Assembly (NCBI GenBank): GCA_944472135.2 | Contig: OX235268.1 | Coordinates: 8,996,589-9,060,588 of the forward strand | DNA length: 64,000 nt | Direction of reading: 5' to 3' | Origin: Trichobilharzia regenti | Taxonomy: Eukaryota; Platyhelminthes; Trematoda; Strigeidida; Schistosomatidae | Part shown: positions 20,640 to 31,939 of the stretch, piece after piece | Layout: each line of letters begins with the position of its first letter | Numbering within the stretch: the first letter of the stretch is position 1 | Notes under the pieces: model-generated | Seen by the model: only the letters and a program-made list of their open reading frames with translations | Databases searched by the model: none | What the model was told of the DNA's origin: nothing | Made by a program: the position numbers and the translations under genes

Positions 20640-21325
20640 TGATTAAACAAACAAATGTTCAGGTGGAAGTAGTCAATAAAGGCTAAGAGAAACAAATGAA
20701 CCGACTAAGCAATGCTAGATTGTAAGGGAAGTAAATGAGACACGTTTTTAATGAAGATCTGATAAGATTAAGGAATGATAAGAAAGGGGTTGAACGTATA
20801 AGTAAGGGTGGTGTAGAAATCATTAATTGGTTATGTCTTAATAAGTCAACATGGGAGGGATAATGGCTGTGTGTACGAACTTCTTTTGAATGCATAGTTT
20901 AGGTTTAATAGTTCGAATGCCTATCGCCTGCCTCAGCTGTGTGCGTGCAGTAGACGAATACGAAGTCTGTTGGAACGATTCAGTGGATACGATAAATTAC
21001 TTTAAAAGCTCTCGTTTTCTCCACTGCATGACCACTATCAATTAAATGAGACAAAATTGAGCTACGGATTGTTTTTGTCTGTCCTTTGCCAAACCACCAC
21101 GATGGGAGATGTCTAGTAGTACGCCCAACATAAATATCATTGCAGGTGCAGTTGAATTGATAAATGCACATAGATGTGACAAAACTATCTAGCTTATCTT
21201 TGCGTTCCAATCATTCGTCGACTAGAGAATGACAAACATAGGTATGCTGCGTAAAACGTTCTCCGTATACTCATGGGAAGTCTCAGCAACAAAGTCTCAC
21301 TAGATAAGTCACAATTAAATTGTAA
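20640..21325 (-). mobile_element. PLE GIY-YIG fragment with 3' flank
   Basis: The minus frame 21210-20980 gives MCIYQFNCTCNDIYVGRTTR then ILSHLIDSGHAVEKTRAFKV, a GIY-YIG endonuclease start. Further upstream (to 21325) are RT-end residues equivalent to LLLRLPMSIRRTF, and downstream AEAGDRHSNY and MHSKEV match the C-terminus (AEAIGIR-IKPKLCIQKKFV). Frameshifts separate the pieces. It adjoins the RTE fragment at 21340. Confidence 0.7.
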
Positions 21326-21339
21326 CTTAATAGGTTAAT

Positions 21340-22852
21340 ATGATTAGCTTGACTAATATAGTATCTAAAGTCCTAGGCTGAATAATATTGCGTAAACTAA
21401 GTGGTGCTCGCGAGGCAAAAACACGAGAGAACCAGGCAGGCTTTAGACCAGGAAGAGGGTGTATCGATCATATCTTCACCCTCCGACAGATTCTGGAACA
21501 TAGTCATTCCTACCGGCGCCCAACAATCACTATATTCCTTGACCTAAAGGCGGAATTCGATTCTGTCGACCGAGAGGTTCTCTGGCGATGCTTGGCTGTA
21601 AAGGGAATGTCGAGAAAATACATTGCATTGATTAAGGCACTCTACTCGTACTCATACAGCCAGGTGAGGGCTTACGGCGAGTTGTCATCTGAACTGGTGA
21701 CGACCAGTGGTGTCCGTCAAGGATGCCCATTATCTCCTTTTCTATTCAACTTCATCATAGATGTGTTAATGGACTTAACCCTAGGTGACTTCAGTGACTC
21801 AGGAATTGACTTGCTACCGGGGAATAATCTCGTTGACTTGGAATATGCAGACGATATAGTCCTTATAGGCGAAGACGCTGACGAAATGCAGAGTCTTCTA
21901 AACACCTTGAGCCGCAATCTACGAATGTTTGGCATGCGATTCGCTCCCGCCAAATGCAAGATGATGTTACAGGACTGGACTACATCGACGCCTAGTTTAA
22001 AAATAGGAAGTGAAGTGGTAGAGCACGTTGACCGCTTCACTTATTTGGGAAGTACCATCAACCAGTGCCAACGGGTTGATCTCTGACGAAATCTCGTTTC
22101 GCATTTCCCAGTTTACGCCGTCTCTGGCGTAGACGAGATATCCGGCTGACTGGCTATCGACCAAAGGGTGGGTGTACTGCTCATCAGTCTGCTCCGTCCT
22201 CCTTTATGGCTGTGAGACATGGTCATTGAGAGTGGATTAGCTGTCTTTGATCATAGGTGCTTGCGTTCTATCTCCCGTGTGAAATGGCATAATAAGGTCA
22301 GCAATATTGAGGTTAGGCGTCGACTTCTAGGTAAACAGGGGAAATCAATCGACGAGGCTGTGAAGTTACACCGATTGAGATGGTTAGGACATGTGTTACG
22401 TATGCCTAGTCATCGCCTTCCTCGACGAGCAGTGTTAACGGATATAGGGTCAGGCTAGAAAAAAGCTAGCGGCGGTCAAACAAAAACATAGCACCAGTCA
22501 ATGAAATCTACAACAGCTAGTTCAAGCCACGTAGGAAGGTTTAGACTTCCTGGTTGGGATCCTCGGGACGGTAACAACCAATGGCAGGAAACAATTAGTG
22601 ATGTATCTCAAAATCGTTCTCAATGGCTGGCGCAGATTCATCCACTCTTTGTGACTTATGATTTCCAATGAGACTGTTTTGTTCTTCGTTATTACTATTC
22701 CTTTGTCTCACACCTCTGTTTACTGTCTCTATTGTGCATTTCTCCTACTTTCTTGTTTTGGTTTGTGTGCTCCATGGAGGGAGTGTGGCGACTTGAACTG
22801 GTGCACATCGGTGGAAAGTTCTATGTCGACCAAGAGACAGACATACAGAACT
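21340..22852 (+). mobile_element. CAGA-tailed RTE, RT and C-terminal region
   Basis: A plus-strand, 5'-truncated copy. The RT frame 21388-22086 includes ENQAGFRPGRGCIDHIF, FLDLKAEFDSVDRE, TSGVRQGCPLSPFLFN and the catalytic LEYADDIVLIGEDAD. After a frameshift near 22065 and damage at about 22085-22240 the C-terminal domain resumes (RRLLGKQGKSIDEAVKLHRL, 22219-22458). The end at about 22852 carries GAGACAGACATACAG, the degenerate family tail. The active-site aspartates are intact; the protein is not. Confidence 0.85.
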
Positions 22853-22869
22853 TAATAGGTAGAGGCGTT

Positions 22870-23460
22870 TTAGGTGCATTCAGAGTCTCAGGTTTTCTCT
22901 CTGATGTTTTCATATGTTTCTTTATAAAACTACTCGAATAGTCCATCTCCATCAAGAAATCGTGAATATATATTCAAATTCCTTTTGTAAGAGGTCATCC
23001 GTACATATCTTTCTTGCTCTGCTCGTAAGACCTTTAACGACATTTCTTTTATATTGAATGAACACGTAACTAAAGAAGTGTGTGTATCTTGCCCTGTGAA
23101 TGTGCTTTTTCTATACACGCTTTTGAATATTTGTTTAAATGATTGCGATAATCTCCTATTGTGCAGACAGGTTTGTAGTGACAGCCATCGAGTTTGAAAT
23201 AGCTGGCAGCTTTTGAATGGGGGAGGTTTCTTTCGATGAACTTAACTTCTAACCATTACCAGTATAACAGAGTTCCGTGAATAGCTATGCTGAGATTTAT
23301 CGATTCATCACTCGACAAAACTCTATAAAGAAAAAAGGTTAAATTCCATTATTCAAGTCATTTAGTTGAAAGTGGGATTGTTACCTTCCCTACTTATTCT
23401 CAATTGTTCGTGGAATTTTAACTCATCTAGCTTGTTGCTTTTTAAGTTTTTTTTTTAATC
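22870..23460. other. Intronic, no feature recognised
   Basis: AT-rich intron sequence leading into a T-rich tract just before the fructose-bisphosphatase acceptor at 23471. Confidence 0.45.
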
Positions 23461-23471
23461 TAATCTTTTAG

Positions 23472-23588
23472 TCTGGTAAACCGTATGGTGCTCGTTATAT
23501 TGGATCTATGGTAGCTGATGTTCATCGTACTTTAGTGTATGGTGGAATTTTTCTTTATCCAGCGACTAAAGCATCACCTAAAGGAAAA
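23472..23588 (+). CDS. fbp: Fructose-1,6-bisphosphatase, penultimate exon
   Basis: Exon of 117 nt, phase 0, between acceptor TCTTTTAG and donor GTAAGT. It encodes [20 protein letters not shown] then [19 protein letters not shown]. The family's Arg and Tyr (R-Y in GARYIG, 243/244 in vertebrates), the Tyr of LYP and the Lys of KGK (274) are all present; these bind the 6-phosphate and the sugar. It joins the preceding exon (ending KFPE) and the next one (LRLLYECNP) in frame. The preceding intron of 7.5 kb is filled with RTE, PLE and SINE copies. Confidence 0.95.
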
Positions 23589-23747
23589 GTAAGTAATACC
23601 AATCGAACAGTGTTCAAATGTTGTTAATACTGCCTACATTTTATCTTTTCTTTACTGGTAAAGCTTTTATGGTGGTAGATTGGTGATGGAATCACACTGG
23701 CTCTACAAGGTTTATTGGTATAATTTGAAATATTATTATTATTATTT

Positions 23748-23945
23748 TAAGTTTGACCGAGAATTGAAAACTATTGAAAACCAACTAAGAAGTACTGGAC
23801 AGCTGTTTTGTCCTAGTATGGGACTCATCGGGACTACGCATCCACCACAGGGGGTTCGAACCCAGGACTTTCTGGTTACATGTCAAACTCGCCAGTGTGA
23901 CTGGCTACAAGACGATGTTGACTGGAGTTCCATTGAAAAGTCGTA
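23748..23945 (-). mobile_element. SINE family B in a fructose-bisphosphatase intron
   Basis: The minus strand carries B box GGGTTCGAACCC (rc of about 23854-23866) and the family body (ACAAAACAGCTGTCCAGT, rc). Truncated at the tRNA 5' end. Confidence 0.7.
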
Positions 23946-24059
23946 AGTAGTGGTGTTCATCCGGTTGTTAAATAATAGTCACTACATAAAAGAAATTGAA
24001 TAAGTGGATTAGAGTTACGTAATAAGATAAGTAATCTAATGAGTGAATTTCGCTAAGGA

Positions 24060-25195
24060 TGTGCACTTAGAAAAAAAAGAGGAAAATATGGAATTATATG
24101 TAAGAATTCTAGAGAAATACAAGAGTTGTAAGGAGTTAGAAAGGACAAACGCACAAACAAACAAATAAAAGTCAGGTTAGGAGAAATCAACACGGTTGTT
24201 ACCCCCATAATAGTAGTAGAAGTGGTTGAATAATTTTCACTTGAATGCATAACTCTGCTGAGTTTTTTTAAATGAATACCCAAAGCTTCAGCAATACAAA
24301 GAAGACGAAAGCGTATTGTCTTTGGTAGGCTGTTCTTCGCTTCGTAGATCACTTTGACGGAGGCATTTGTTGGGATGGAATGACCCCAGTGTTCACCTAG
24401 TGTGTTTGATTGATTACTGGACTCCTTATAGTGCCGCTATTTCTTTTCTGCATCCGTGTGGAATAGTGTTCTTGATATCCTTTAGACTTAGTAGGTGTTG
24501 AACGACCAATATGCCTGGCTCCAGAGCAACAGGTGAATTGATATATGCACACATAGAAGTGGTCAGATGCGAGACCTTGTCATTCAGCGTCATGCATACC
24601 AATAGATGACTGTGAAGCACCAATCTTAACCTGGTTGATTAGAATGTTAGTCTCGAAGATGTTGAAATTCCTCTCTTACGGATATCACAGACTGAGTCTC
24701 CCTTGAAATCCAGGTTCATGTAAAGTTTCTTTTTTCGAAGAAGTAATGTTTCGTTCCTCTGGAATTTTGCTTTGAAATTCCTGTCAATAAATCTTTGTGA
24801 GTATACATTTTGGATGAAGGTTTCTTTTAGAAGATGTAGTTCTGCTTCCAGGGCGTCAGGATTACAGATATCTCGAATCCGAATGGCAAGGGATTTAATT
24901 AGATTTCGTCTTCGTTTGACAGACACACACCCAACTGTAGAAACTTCTTGGTTAGCCGTTCCAAGTAGGTCTTCTATGGATACTGATCTTCGTAAGGTTT
25001 CGTCGAGTCATCTTGTTAGTTCCACGCCAAGAAAGAGAATTTTGAACTGGTTTTCTATTTGTAAAGTGAATTTTATTGCCGAGTAGCAGTTGTTAAATAC
25101 TTGTAGCAGTTGACTGGGGTCGTAACTATTATCGCAAATGATGAAAATATCATCTACGTACCTTTTATCTAGTTGTGAATTGTCAATGGCCGACT
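24060..25195 (-). mobile_element. PLE: RT palm end, GIY-YIG and 3' region, degenerate
   Basis: The minus strand opens with KRYVDDIFIICDN (about 25130-25185), the catalytic YVDD box of a PLE RT, then VELTR, SVKRRRNLIKSLAIRIRDIC, KLYMNLDFKGDSV, a GIY-YIG start equivalent to SMCAYINSPVA-EPGILVV with the GARHIGRS reading in another frame, and a C-terminus near 24240. There are many frameshifts. It lies antisense in the last fructose-bisphosphatase intron. Confidence 0.75.
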
Positions 25196-25575
25196 TTCAT
25201 GGACCGTTCTCAAGGCTAGCTTACAAGGCGACCTTATGGACTCGATTCAACGAACCTTGAATATTTCAACTTCTATCAGTTAACGCTATAAATACATATC
25301 TCTTAACCGACAGTAAATGGCTAGTCGTCACAGTATATCGCAAACTGGTAGAAGTTGGAATTCATGGGCCATTTGGTCGAGTTCCAGTGGCCTCTAATGG
25401 TCTACGAGCTCGCCTTGTAACCACAACGTGCTGAGTCTGAACTCCTGTACTGGGTTAAGAGTATTGCTGAAGCGGAGTCCCAAACTAGGCTGATGGAACA
25501 GCTGTCCAGTACCTCCCTATTGGATTTCAGCTCTCATGATGAATTCCAGTCCTCTGGACACTGATTTATTCGAGG
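25196..25575. mobile_element. SINE family B composite
   Basis: Contains GAGCTCGCCTTGTAACC, TAAACT/CAAACTAGGCTGATGGAAC and CAGCTGTCCAGTACCTCCCT, shared with 18765-18930 and other family B copies. A second partial inverted unit lies at 25205-25260. It directly abuts the truncated PLE. Confidence 0.55.
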
Positions 25576-25680
25576 ACCATTGGCACACTGAACGTTTTTT
25601 CTGCTTGTCTCATCCATGTGTTTCTTCATTTTATTCGGTATGTAGTGAATTTTCCATCATTTAATGTCTTTTAATTCCAG

Positions 25681-25863
25681 TTGAGACTTCTCTATGAATG
25701 TAATCCAATGGCATATATTATGGAACAAGCTGGTGGTATGGCAACCAATGGAAAAATACCCATCTTAGATATTCAACCACAAAGTATACATGATCGATCG
25801 CCGATATTTCTTGGTAGTAAAGAAGATGTCAATGAATTAATGGAACTTATTGAAAAATGTTGA
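25681..25863 (+). CDS. fbp: Fructose-1,6-bisphosphatase, terminal exon
   Basis: Exon of 183 nt from acceptor TTCCAG to stop TGA at 25861-25863. It encodes [20 protein letters not shown] then [11 protein letters not shown], and ends [12 protein letters not shown]. The Arg of LRLLYE (276 in vertebrates, next to the active site) and the Glu of YECNP (metal-binding Glu280) are kept. The C-terminus length fits the family. The three visible exons give 146 codons, about 40 percent of a normal subunit. Downstream a weak TATAAA poly(A)-like hexamer is seen at 26259-26264. Confidence 0.95.
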   Translation: MRLLYECNPMAYIMEQAGGMATNGKIPILDIQPQSIHDRSPIFLGSKEDVNELMELIEKC

Positions 25864-26660
25864 AAGAAACAACAACAATTGTCTGTCAATGCTTTTACGC
25901 GCCTCCCTACTGCTGTTTCTTTCTACCGCTGCTTTTCGCTTTTCTATTACTTATTATATTGAGAATATTGAATGGTGTGTTGTGTGTAGACATTAGGATG
26001 AAAATTCTGCTTTCTTGCTCTTTCTTTTTTCTAACTGAAATCGTCAGCATTACCATGATTATCATTCAGGGATATGTGAGTGTGTGTGTGTGTGTACTTT
26101 CTGCTCAGGGCAGTGTTTGTTCTTCTTTTTCGCTCTTTTGACTCTCATCAATTTGTAATTTAGTTGTTGTTGTCGCTTTTTTTCTCATGTCTTTCGTGTT
26201 TTCTATTCTTATGCTTCAGTTATTTTGTTTACTTGCGTTTTCAATGCGTTTCTTTCTTTATAAATATTAATTTAATTTATGTGGAGAGTTATTCACATGT
26301 TTATTTACCGTTGGAAGTTACTTAGTTAGTTAGGTGAACTTGTACTTCATTGGTTTTGGCGCTCAATTTCCAACTAGTAGGCGTACACAGGTTTGAACGC
26401 CTTCTCCACACTTGTCGAGGTTTGGATCTTCAACAACTTGGAGGCCACTTTCAATTAGTGTCAACAAAAAGTAGTGCTCATGATTAATGTGTGTAGCCAC
26501 CATCTGTCGTGCTAGATCCTGAGCTTTGTGGCTACACTTATCCGGCCACCCTATGTGGAATATGCATATATGAGAGCACAACAACAGACTAGAATATTGT
26601 TGATTCTCAATCATAGCCCATTTCGTGTGCTCATTACGTCATTGTGGAGCTATCCACGTT
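25864..26660. other. 3' UTR and downstream sequence of fructose-bisphosphatase
   Basis: T-rich sequence with a (GT)n run near 26075. The transcript end is uncertain. No further gene is supported. Confidence 0.5.
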
Positions 26661-26667
26661 GAGGACT

Positions 26668-26870
26668 ATTTTAAAATTCTTATGTGGAATATAGGGCTTC
26701 AGAGTCACATCTTCACTTCGTCCGATGCTTTACAGTCCGCAATAGTTGGCTTCATGATTACCCACAGATTTTCATAGCCGCCAAAAACGATTTCCTCCAT
26801 GTCGTCGTTGGTGTGACGCCAACGTGTGATTTGACAGTCTCCAAAATGGCGTATGTCAGCTTATTTGTGC
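26668..26870 (-). repeat. Diverged SR2-like 3' end fragment
   Basis: The plus bases GTGGAATATAGGGCTTCAG and the later GATTTCCTCCATGTCGTCG resemble the reverse complement of the SR2-like 3' end (AGGAACATAGGGCTTCAG; CCTCCAAGTCACC). Related heads occur at about 53935-53965 and 55500-55530. Confidence 0.5.
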
Positions 26871-26874
26871 AGTT

Positions 26875-26875
26875 A

Positions 26876-26925
<50 letters not shown>
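26875..26925. repeat. Microsatellite (TAG)n
   Basis: About 17 uninterrupted TAG units. Confidence 0.97.
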
Positions 26926-26929
26926 CGCG

Positions 26930-27690
26930 TATAGACGAAATTAGGGTCGTTTTCCGACGAAGCTATTTGAAGTGGGGACGAATTTTTCGGTTGCAGGCTT
27001 TTAGGCGGTGGGTAGGCATTTTGGTAGGCTAATTCTACAGTCAATCATTGCAGGTTTAATCGTGGGAAATATTATTCGCAGATAGATGGCTCTGCTTTCC
27101 GAGATATATCGAAAACAACCCATCTGGTAACCAGCTTTTTCTGTATGCATAAGCCTTATGAATGTGCCTAAAATATATATAAATACGTGTTGATTTTCGT
27201 AATAAATCGATCTGTTGCCTGGCCCTTGTCTTCTTGTAGTAGGAGTATATATGTGTTATTGATGAAACACGCAAATGTCCAAAACGTTTCCTATAGGTAT
27301 TAATAGTGAATTATTGTATATCCAGAGTTTAAGCGCTCTAAATTAAACAGAATTCCGTAATTTCGAGAACTTCGTGGTGAGCAATTACAAAGAAATGAGA
27401 GTTTTATATATTCGAGTTAAAAGTAACGCACTGATAGAAAGGCACGGCACCACATTCATATTGCTTCATATTTCATCATGTTGCGTCATATTGCATCTAA
27501 ATACCTCATAATTTTCTTAGGATTTATAATAAAGAAAGCAGCACCCAAAGAAGATAAGTTAAAGAAAAATACACATCGTTGCGTTTACACTTTAAACAAT
27601 GCACCACAGGATTTGAAATATAAAGTTGATGTGTGATATAAGATGAGAACAACAGTGTAATAGTAACGAGGAAAGGAAAACAAAAACTAA
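26930..27690. other. No gene; contains one dispersed repeat
   Basis: 27150-27245 matches the reverse complement of 15350-15500 (see there). The remainder is unrecognised AT-rich sequence. Confidence 0.5.
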
Positions 27691-27695
27691 TGGGA

Positions 27696-28400
27696 CTATT
27701 TGTTAGAGTGCCTCAGTAAGTTGATCGTGTCATTCCCAACGGATTTCTCATCACATAACAGCTGTGCCAGATATGGTATTGTGGTGTTTTTGTACTTGGT
27801 AGTCCTAGCATATAGCCAGCCTCCTATGGCTGCTTCTAGTTCTACCAGATGAAATGTAAGGAGAGAGAGCTGTGTATATAGAGGATGCTCGGGGTCTGAC
27901 AATATTGTATTCGCTAGTTTCTTACATGACATTATACGTCTATCCATAATAGTTTCAACCAGTTGGCTTAACGATATCCCACTCGCCCTACTAACGGCTT
28001 TTAGTGCCCTTCTCAGCGAAGCAAAGTCTTTCTTAAGTAGTCCAGGAAAGATTAATGGGGAGCAGTAAAGGGGGATGGGTAGAATACAAGAATTAACAAA
28101 CTGAGAAAGCAAAGACTGCTTTATGCCAGACTGCCTAAATTTCTTAACGTAGAGCGTTAAGCGAAAGGACCAGGAAAGAACGGTGGAAAAACCCAGCCCA
28201 ATGTATTTGACATCAGATGTATTTTCAACCTCTATGCCGTCAATGAGAGTGGGGCCATGTGAGCTAACTAGTTGTTGTAGGTCACGTTTACGTCTGAAAG
28301 TGAAATTGACTACCTGACATTTAGAGGGATTTAGCTTAAGTTAGTTTGAAGAGGACCATTGACTAATTCCCGACAGAAAGTTATTCAATTTGGGACAATC
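27696..28400 (-). mobile_element. CR1-like RT C-terminal region, best copy
   Basis: Minus strand from about 28340: LNPSKCQVVNFTFRRKRDL, DGIEVENTSDVKYIGLGFS, then the frame 28112-27696 with SQFVNSCILPIPLYCSPLIF, KAVSRASGISLSQLVETIMD and RTTKYKNTTIPYLAQLL. The S-K-Q-F and KYIGL-type motifs follow the RT catalytic core in CR1-clade elements. A stop near 28113-28120 separates the halves. The YADD core and endonuclease are lost by 5' truncation. Confidence 0.72.
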
Positions 28401-28435
28401 TGACTGAGAGTTGACAGGCATAAAATTTGTGTTTT

Positions 28436-29255
28436 GATATCCTTACCTGCGCCATCCGCCTTTAGTTGAGGCTATGTTTTCTAGACAGGAAAAGGAATTG
28501 ATATCCTTCAGAATTTCTCGCGTTTTGTTAGTGATTGTTGCTGGCTGTTGTTGTCGTCAGTTGGCTGGTTGTCTTCATCACCTCAGTCTTTCCAATGTTC
28601 ACTTGGAGTCCTGTCTTTTGAAATTGCGTCTTCCTACAGCTTGTTGGTTTTCATCTGCATGTCATTAATTTTTTGTGATATGTGACTTAACTCACCCGTG
28701 ATATCCAAATCTTCTAGAGTCTTCTTATTGCTTCAACGTCTTCTTGTCTTCTCGCTCCTCGCACGCTGTCCCTGTCACGCATAATACAGTCCACCACAAT
28801 CAAGAATGTCATCGGTGACAGCAGGCAGACAGCCTTGTCCTAATCCTGTATTCACTTCAAAGGCTTCACTGAATTTCCATTTGTGGATCACTTGATACGT
28901 GGCATTGTCATCATATAGCCAGTCAGCTGTTGAATGACGCTGGTAAATATTTTGCGCACCGCACCCAATATGGCGTTGAAGTAGTTTTGAAATTGTTTCT
29001 TAGTCAACGCCGTCGAATGCCTTTTCAAAGCCGATATAATTGAGGTAGGCGTTTGACTGTCATTCTATTCTCTGTTCGATAATGATGATGCGTAGAGTTG
29101 CAGTTTGAACCGCATATGATTTGCCAATCCTGAATCCAGCTTGTTCCGAGAGATGTAGTTCTGTATCTAGTGTATTTTTTGTTCTCTCCTGGATGACCTG
29201 GTTAATATTTTCTTGGAACGGACAAGAGCATTATTCTTCGCCAGTTTGTGGAGAG
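28436..29255 (-). mobile_element. SR2-like RTE, RT fragment
   Basis: Minus-strand pieces: the equivalent of NNALVRSKKILTRSS-ILLERT, LHLSEQAGFRIGKS, GFEKAFDGVD, then LEDLDI-GELSHI and the post-catalytic MQMKTNKL. It is strongly diverged from the other SR2-like copies and has lost its 3' end near 28436. Confidence 0.7.
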
Positions 29256-29440
29256 GCCCTGTCATCCAACTCTCAGAAACTGTCAATCTCAATGTCCAGT
29301 TCTTACTACGCTGAACCTCACACTGTCCTTGGAAGACTTTCAGAAACAAATTGTAATAATCAACGCGAAAAACCAGAACACAGATTGGCGACTCGAGAAT
29401 CCTTTATTCTTACACCAACATATAACCAACAATAATGTTA
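29255..29440 (+). repeat. Dispersed repeat C
   Basis: CCAGTTCTTACTACGCTGAACCTCACACTGTCC ... GATTGGCGACTCGAGAATCC recurs on the minus strand at 53640-53995 and partly at 55385-55560. The nature is unknown; no pol III boxes or terminal repeats are recognised. Confidence 0.6.
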
Positions 29441-29724
29441 TTACATGAAGATTTCTGATAGTTTTTTATCTTCCTCTGAGCAGCGAACGATGAGACGATG
29501 ACTGCTGGATTGATGACTTCGCGAAAAGTATAGAGTTGGGTTTGAGCAAACAACCATGAATCGATCGTTCAATCATCAACTATATTGACAATAATAGTAT
29601 TTCTAAAAATAAATATAAAAGCAACAACAAAAACAAAATAATACAAAAATAATAATAAATGCGAACAAAATGCCAAGAAGTATAGAGGAAAATAAAGCAC
29701 ATGAAATAATATCTCAGCATTGGG

Positions 29725-30435
29725 TAGTGAGCGTCGATCGAGAGATGACTTGGCAACTACTTCGCTACTACGAGGTACCACCGACAATTAAACATCTCAC
29801 CCAACAGCTGTACGACAATGTTGCATGCCAAGTAATCCACAATGGGAAGATCACGGAATCCTCCGAAGCGAAGACGGGAGTAAGACAAGGCTGGCTGGTT
29901 GACCACTATCGCGAATTATTTTCCTGATTGAAGTAGATTGGATAATGCGACAGACAGTTACCGGGCATCAAGGAAACACGGATAAAATTGACTCACTCAA
30001 AACTTGGAGGATCTGGACTTCGCCGATGTGATATGTGTCTGATTTCTCACAAAACACTGAAAGATATGCAAATGAAAAGCAACAAGTTGTCAGAAGAAAC
30101 ATTCAGAGAAGAAAGAACTTCATGTGAACATAGAGAAAATAGAGGTAGGTGATGAAGAGTCCCGGGTAACACCAACACCAACAAAACAACAACAGACAAA
30201 AATCAGCCACCATCAAGTGACATCACTAGACAAGCCATTGGTCGAGTAGAACCCGGAAGGGAAGCGAAGAGTTGGTCGTCATTGCTAAATTAACTTGGAG
30301 TGGGTCATGTGAAGAGGAGATGAAAGCATATGGGTGGCAGACTTAGAGCCAGGTGGAAACTCTTGCAGAGAACCGAACTCAATGGAGACGGGCGGTTGAA
30401 GTTCTATGTTCTCTAGGAATTAAAAGAAATAATAA
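29725..30435 (+). mobile_element. SR2-like RTE with internal deletion
   Basis: Reads LLRYYEVPPTIKHLTQQLYD, NGKITESSEAKTGVRQGW, then post-catalytic MQMKSNKLSEETFREE. At about 30210 it jumps directly to the C-terminal HHQVTSLDKPL region (bases CATCAAGTGACATCACTAGA), skipping about 230 nt present in 5430-6672. It ends in ATAATAATATAATAATG. Confidence 0.78.
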
Positions 30436-30714
30436 TATAATAATGTTAGTGAGTGGGTAGTGGAAGCTATGATATGTTTATGCTTGGTGACAGTAAAGCT
30501 TTAGTCATACTAGAAGTTGTGAAGTGATATTTAAGAATGTTTTTCGCTAAGATGATCAGGGAATTTAACTGAACAACACCACGAAATCATAAAAAAAACA
30601 TTCCGATTGATGTTTTTGTTGTCAGCTGTAATGCGGTGTTTGCAGTGATAGTGTGAGTAATCCTGCGTAATACGAAATTTTCAGATATTGACGGTGACAG
30701 CGGAATTGACTTGA

Positions 30715-30885
30715 TTTTTACAGCTGAGTGAATGACTATTCGCTGAACTTTGTGTTTTGTATACTATTACAAATAATAAAGGTTTCATCTACATACCTTT
30801 TATACATTTGAAATCTTTGGATTGTAGGATTCAACTGACCATTTTCTAGACTGAACATTGAAAGTCTGCAAGGAGAGGATATGTT
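30715..30885 (-). mobile_element. PLE RT fragment, minus member of a head-to-head pair
   Basis: The minus strand reads SPCRLSMFSLENGQL then QRFQMYKRYVDETFIICNS, i.e. the RT catalytic box (YVDE instead of YVDD). It abuts the plus-strand PLE fragment at 30886. Confidence 0.68.
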
Positions 30886-31610
30886 TAGATTGGCTTATCG
30901 TCCATCCAGTAGCTGGGTGGTTAGCCTAAATCCTCGAACCTGTCAGGGGACAACAATCTAATCATTCCCTTCGGGACATCTTCTAATTCGTTGAATGTAT
31001 ACAGGATACAAATGATTCGAACAAATATATGTTGTCTTTGGATGTAGAATCCCTATTTACGAATGTTCCACTGACAGAAACCATATGTTTTATATGCAAA
31101 TATATTGAAGACTACAAAATGAATATAGGGATACCCACTAGAGATTTGAAATAACTACTTTAGAGATGTACGTACATTAAATGTACAGTTTACTTTCAAT
31201 GAAACAATCTACAGACAAAAGGATGGTATTGCAATTGGTTCTTTCTCCCTTGGGTCCTCCCTCTCCTTGCAGACTGTTTTATATACTACTCATTCAATAG
31301 TACTAGTTTTTATCATTCAACATTGAAAAAGGTTCAGGGAATTTATACATTTTTCATTGGTACAAACATTCAGCTGTCACAAACAAGTAGGCAGCAGCCA
31401 GATTCTTTTCTACAGCACAGAAATACAATAGAATCATCTTTGAAGTTAGAAATTATAAACTGGTGTTGTACAGTTGGGAGAAATTTTTATATCATACTTG
31501 AAGCTGAAGATATTTGGAAGAAATGGATTTATGAAGACTATGTGAAACTACTACTGATATCTGTCACAGTAGTACCAGTATTAATGATGGAGTTATTTAT
31601 ATAACGCAAA
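30886..31610 (+). mobile_element. PLE RT fragment, plus member of the pair
   Basis: Includes LSLDVESLFTNVPLTET (31030-31082), the A-box region of PLE RT, and bases for the DGIAIGSPLGP-like motif at 31220-31260 with frameshifts. The right part to 31610 is poorly recognised. Confidence 0.65.
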
Positions 31611-31744
31611 TTAGAGAAATTTTCATTCATATTCTGATGTACTGAGTTTTTTTCATTCCTACAGTTTCCCAGTGGAAAATAGGGCGGCTTCAAGCTAGAG
31701 GCCTGATGTTTCTGTAGCAGTTGTGTTTATTTTCACAGGATGGG

Positions 31745-31897
31745 ATTGCTAGCCTCATCTCCAACGTTTACTCTTTGACATATTATTTTATTACTGACTA
31801 ATCGAGGTAGAGTAGTGAGTTGGAGGCCAGGCCTTCAACCACAGATTATGTGCATAGTCGGAGAGCGTCCTAACCGCTGAGCCAACGACGCACATCG
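31745..31897 (-). mobile_element. Diverged tRNA-derived SINE, family A-like
   Basis: The minus strand starts TGTGCGTCGTTGGCTCAGCG then GTTAGGACGCTCTCCGACTA, clearly related to the family A head, followed by a degenerate B box and then a different body (GGAGGCAGGCCTCCAAC-like). The right end at 31897 is the SINE 5' end. Confidence 0.6.
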
Positions 31898-31939
31898 ATG
31901 TAATTATACTGATTATCAACAAAAGGTTATCTGAAGGGA

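Noticed and set aside
26855..27044. Thr-rich frame over (TAG)n
   Set aside because: Microsatellite translation only.
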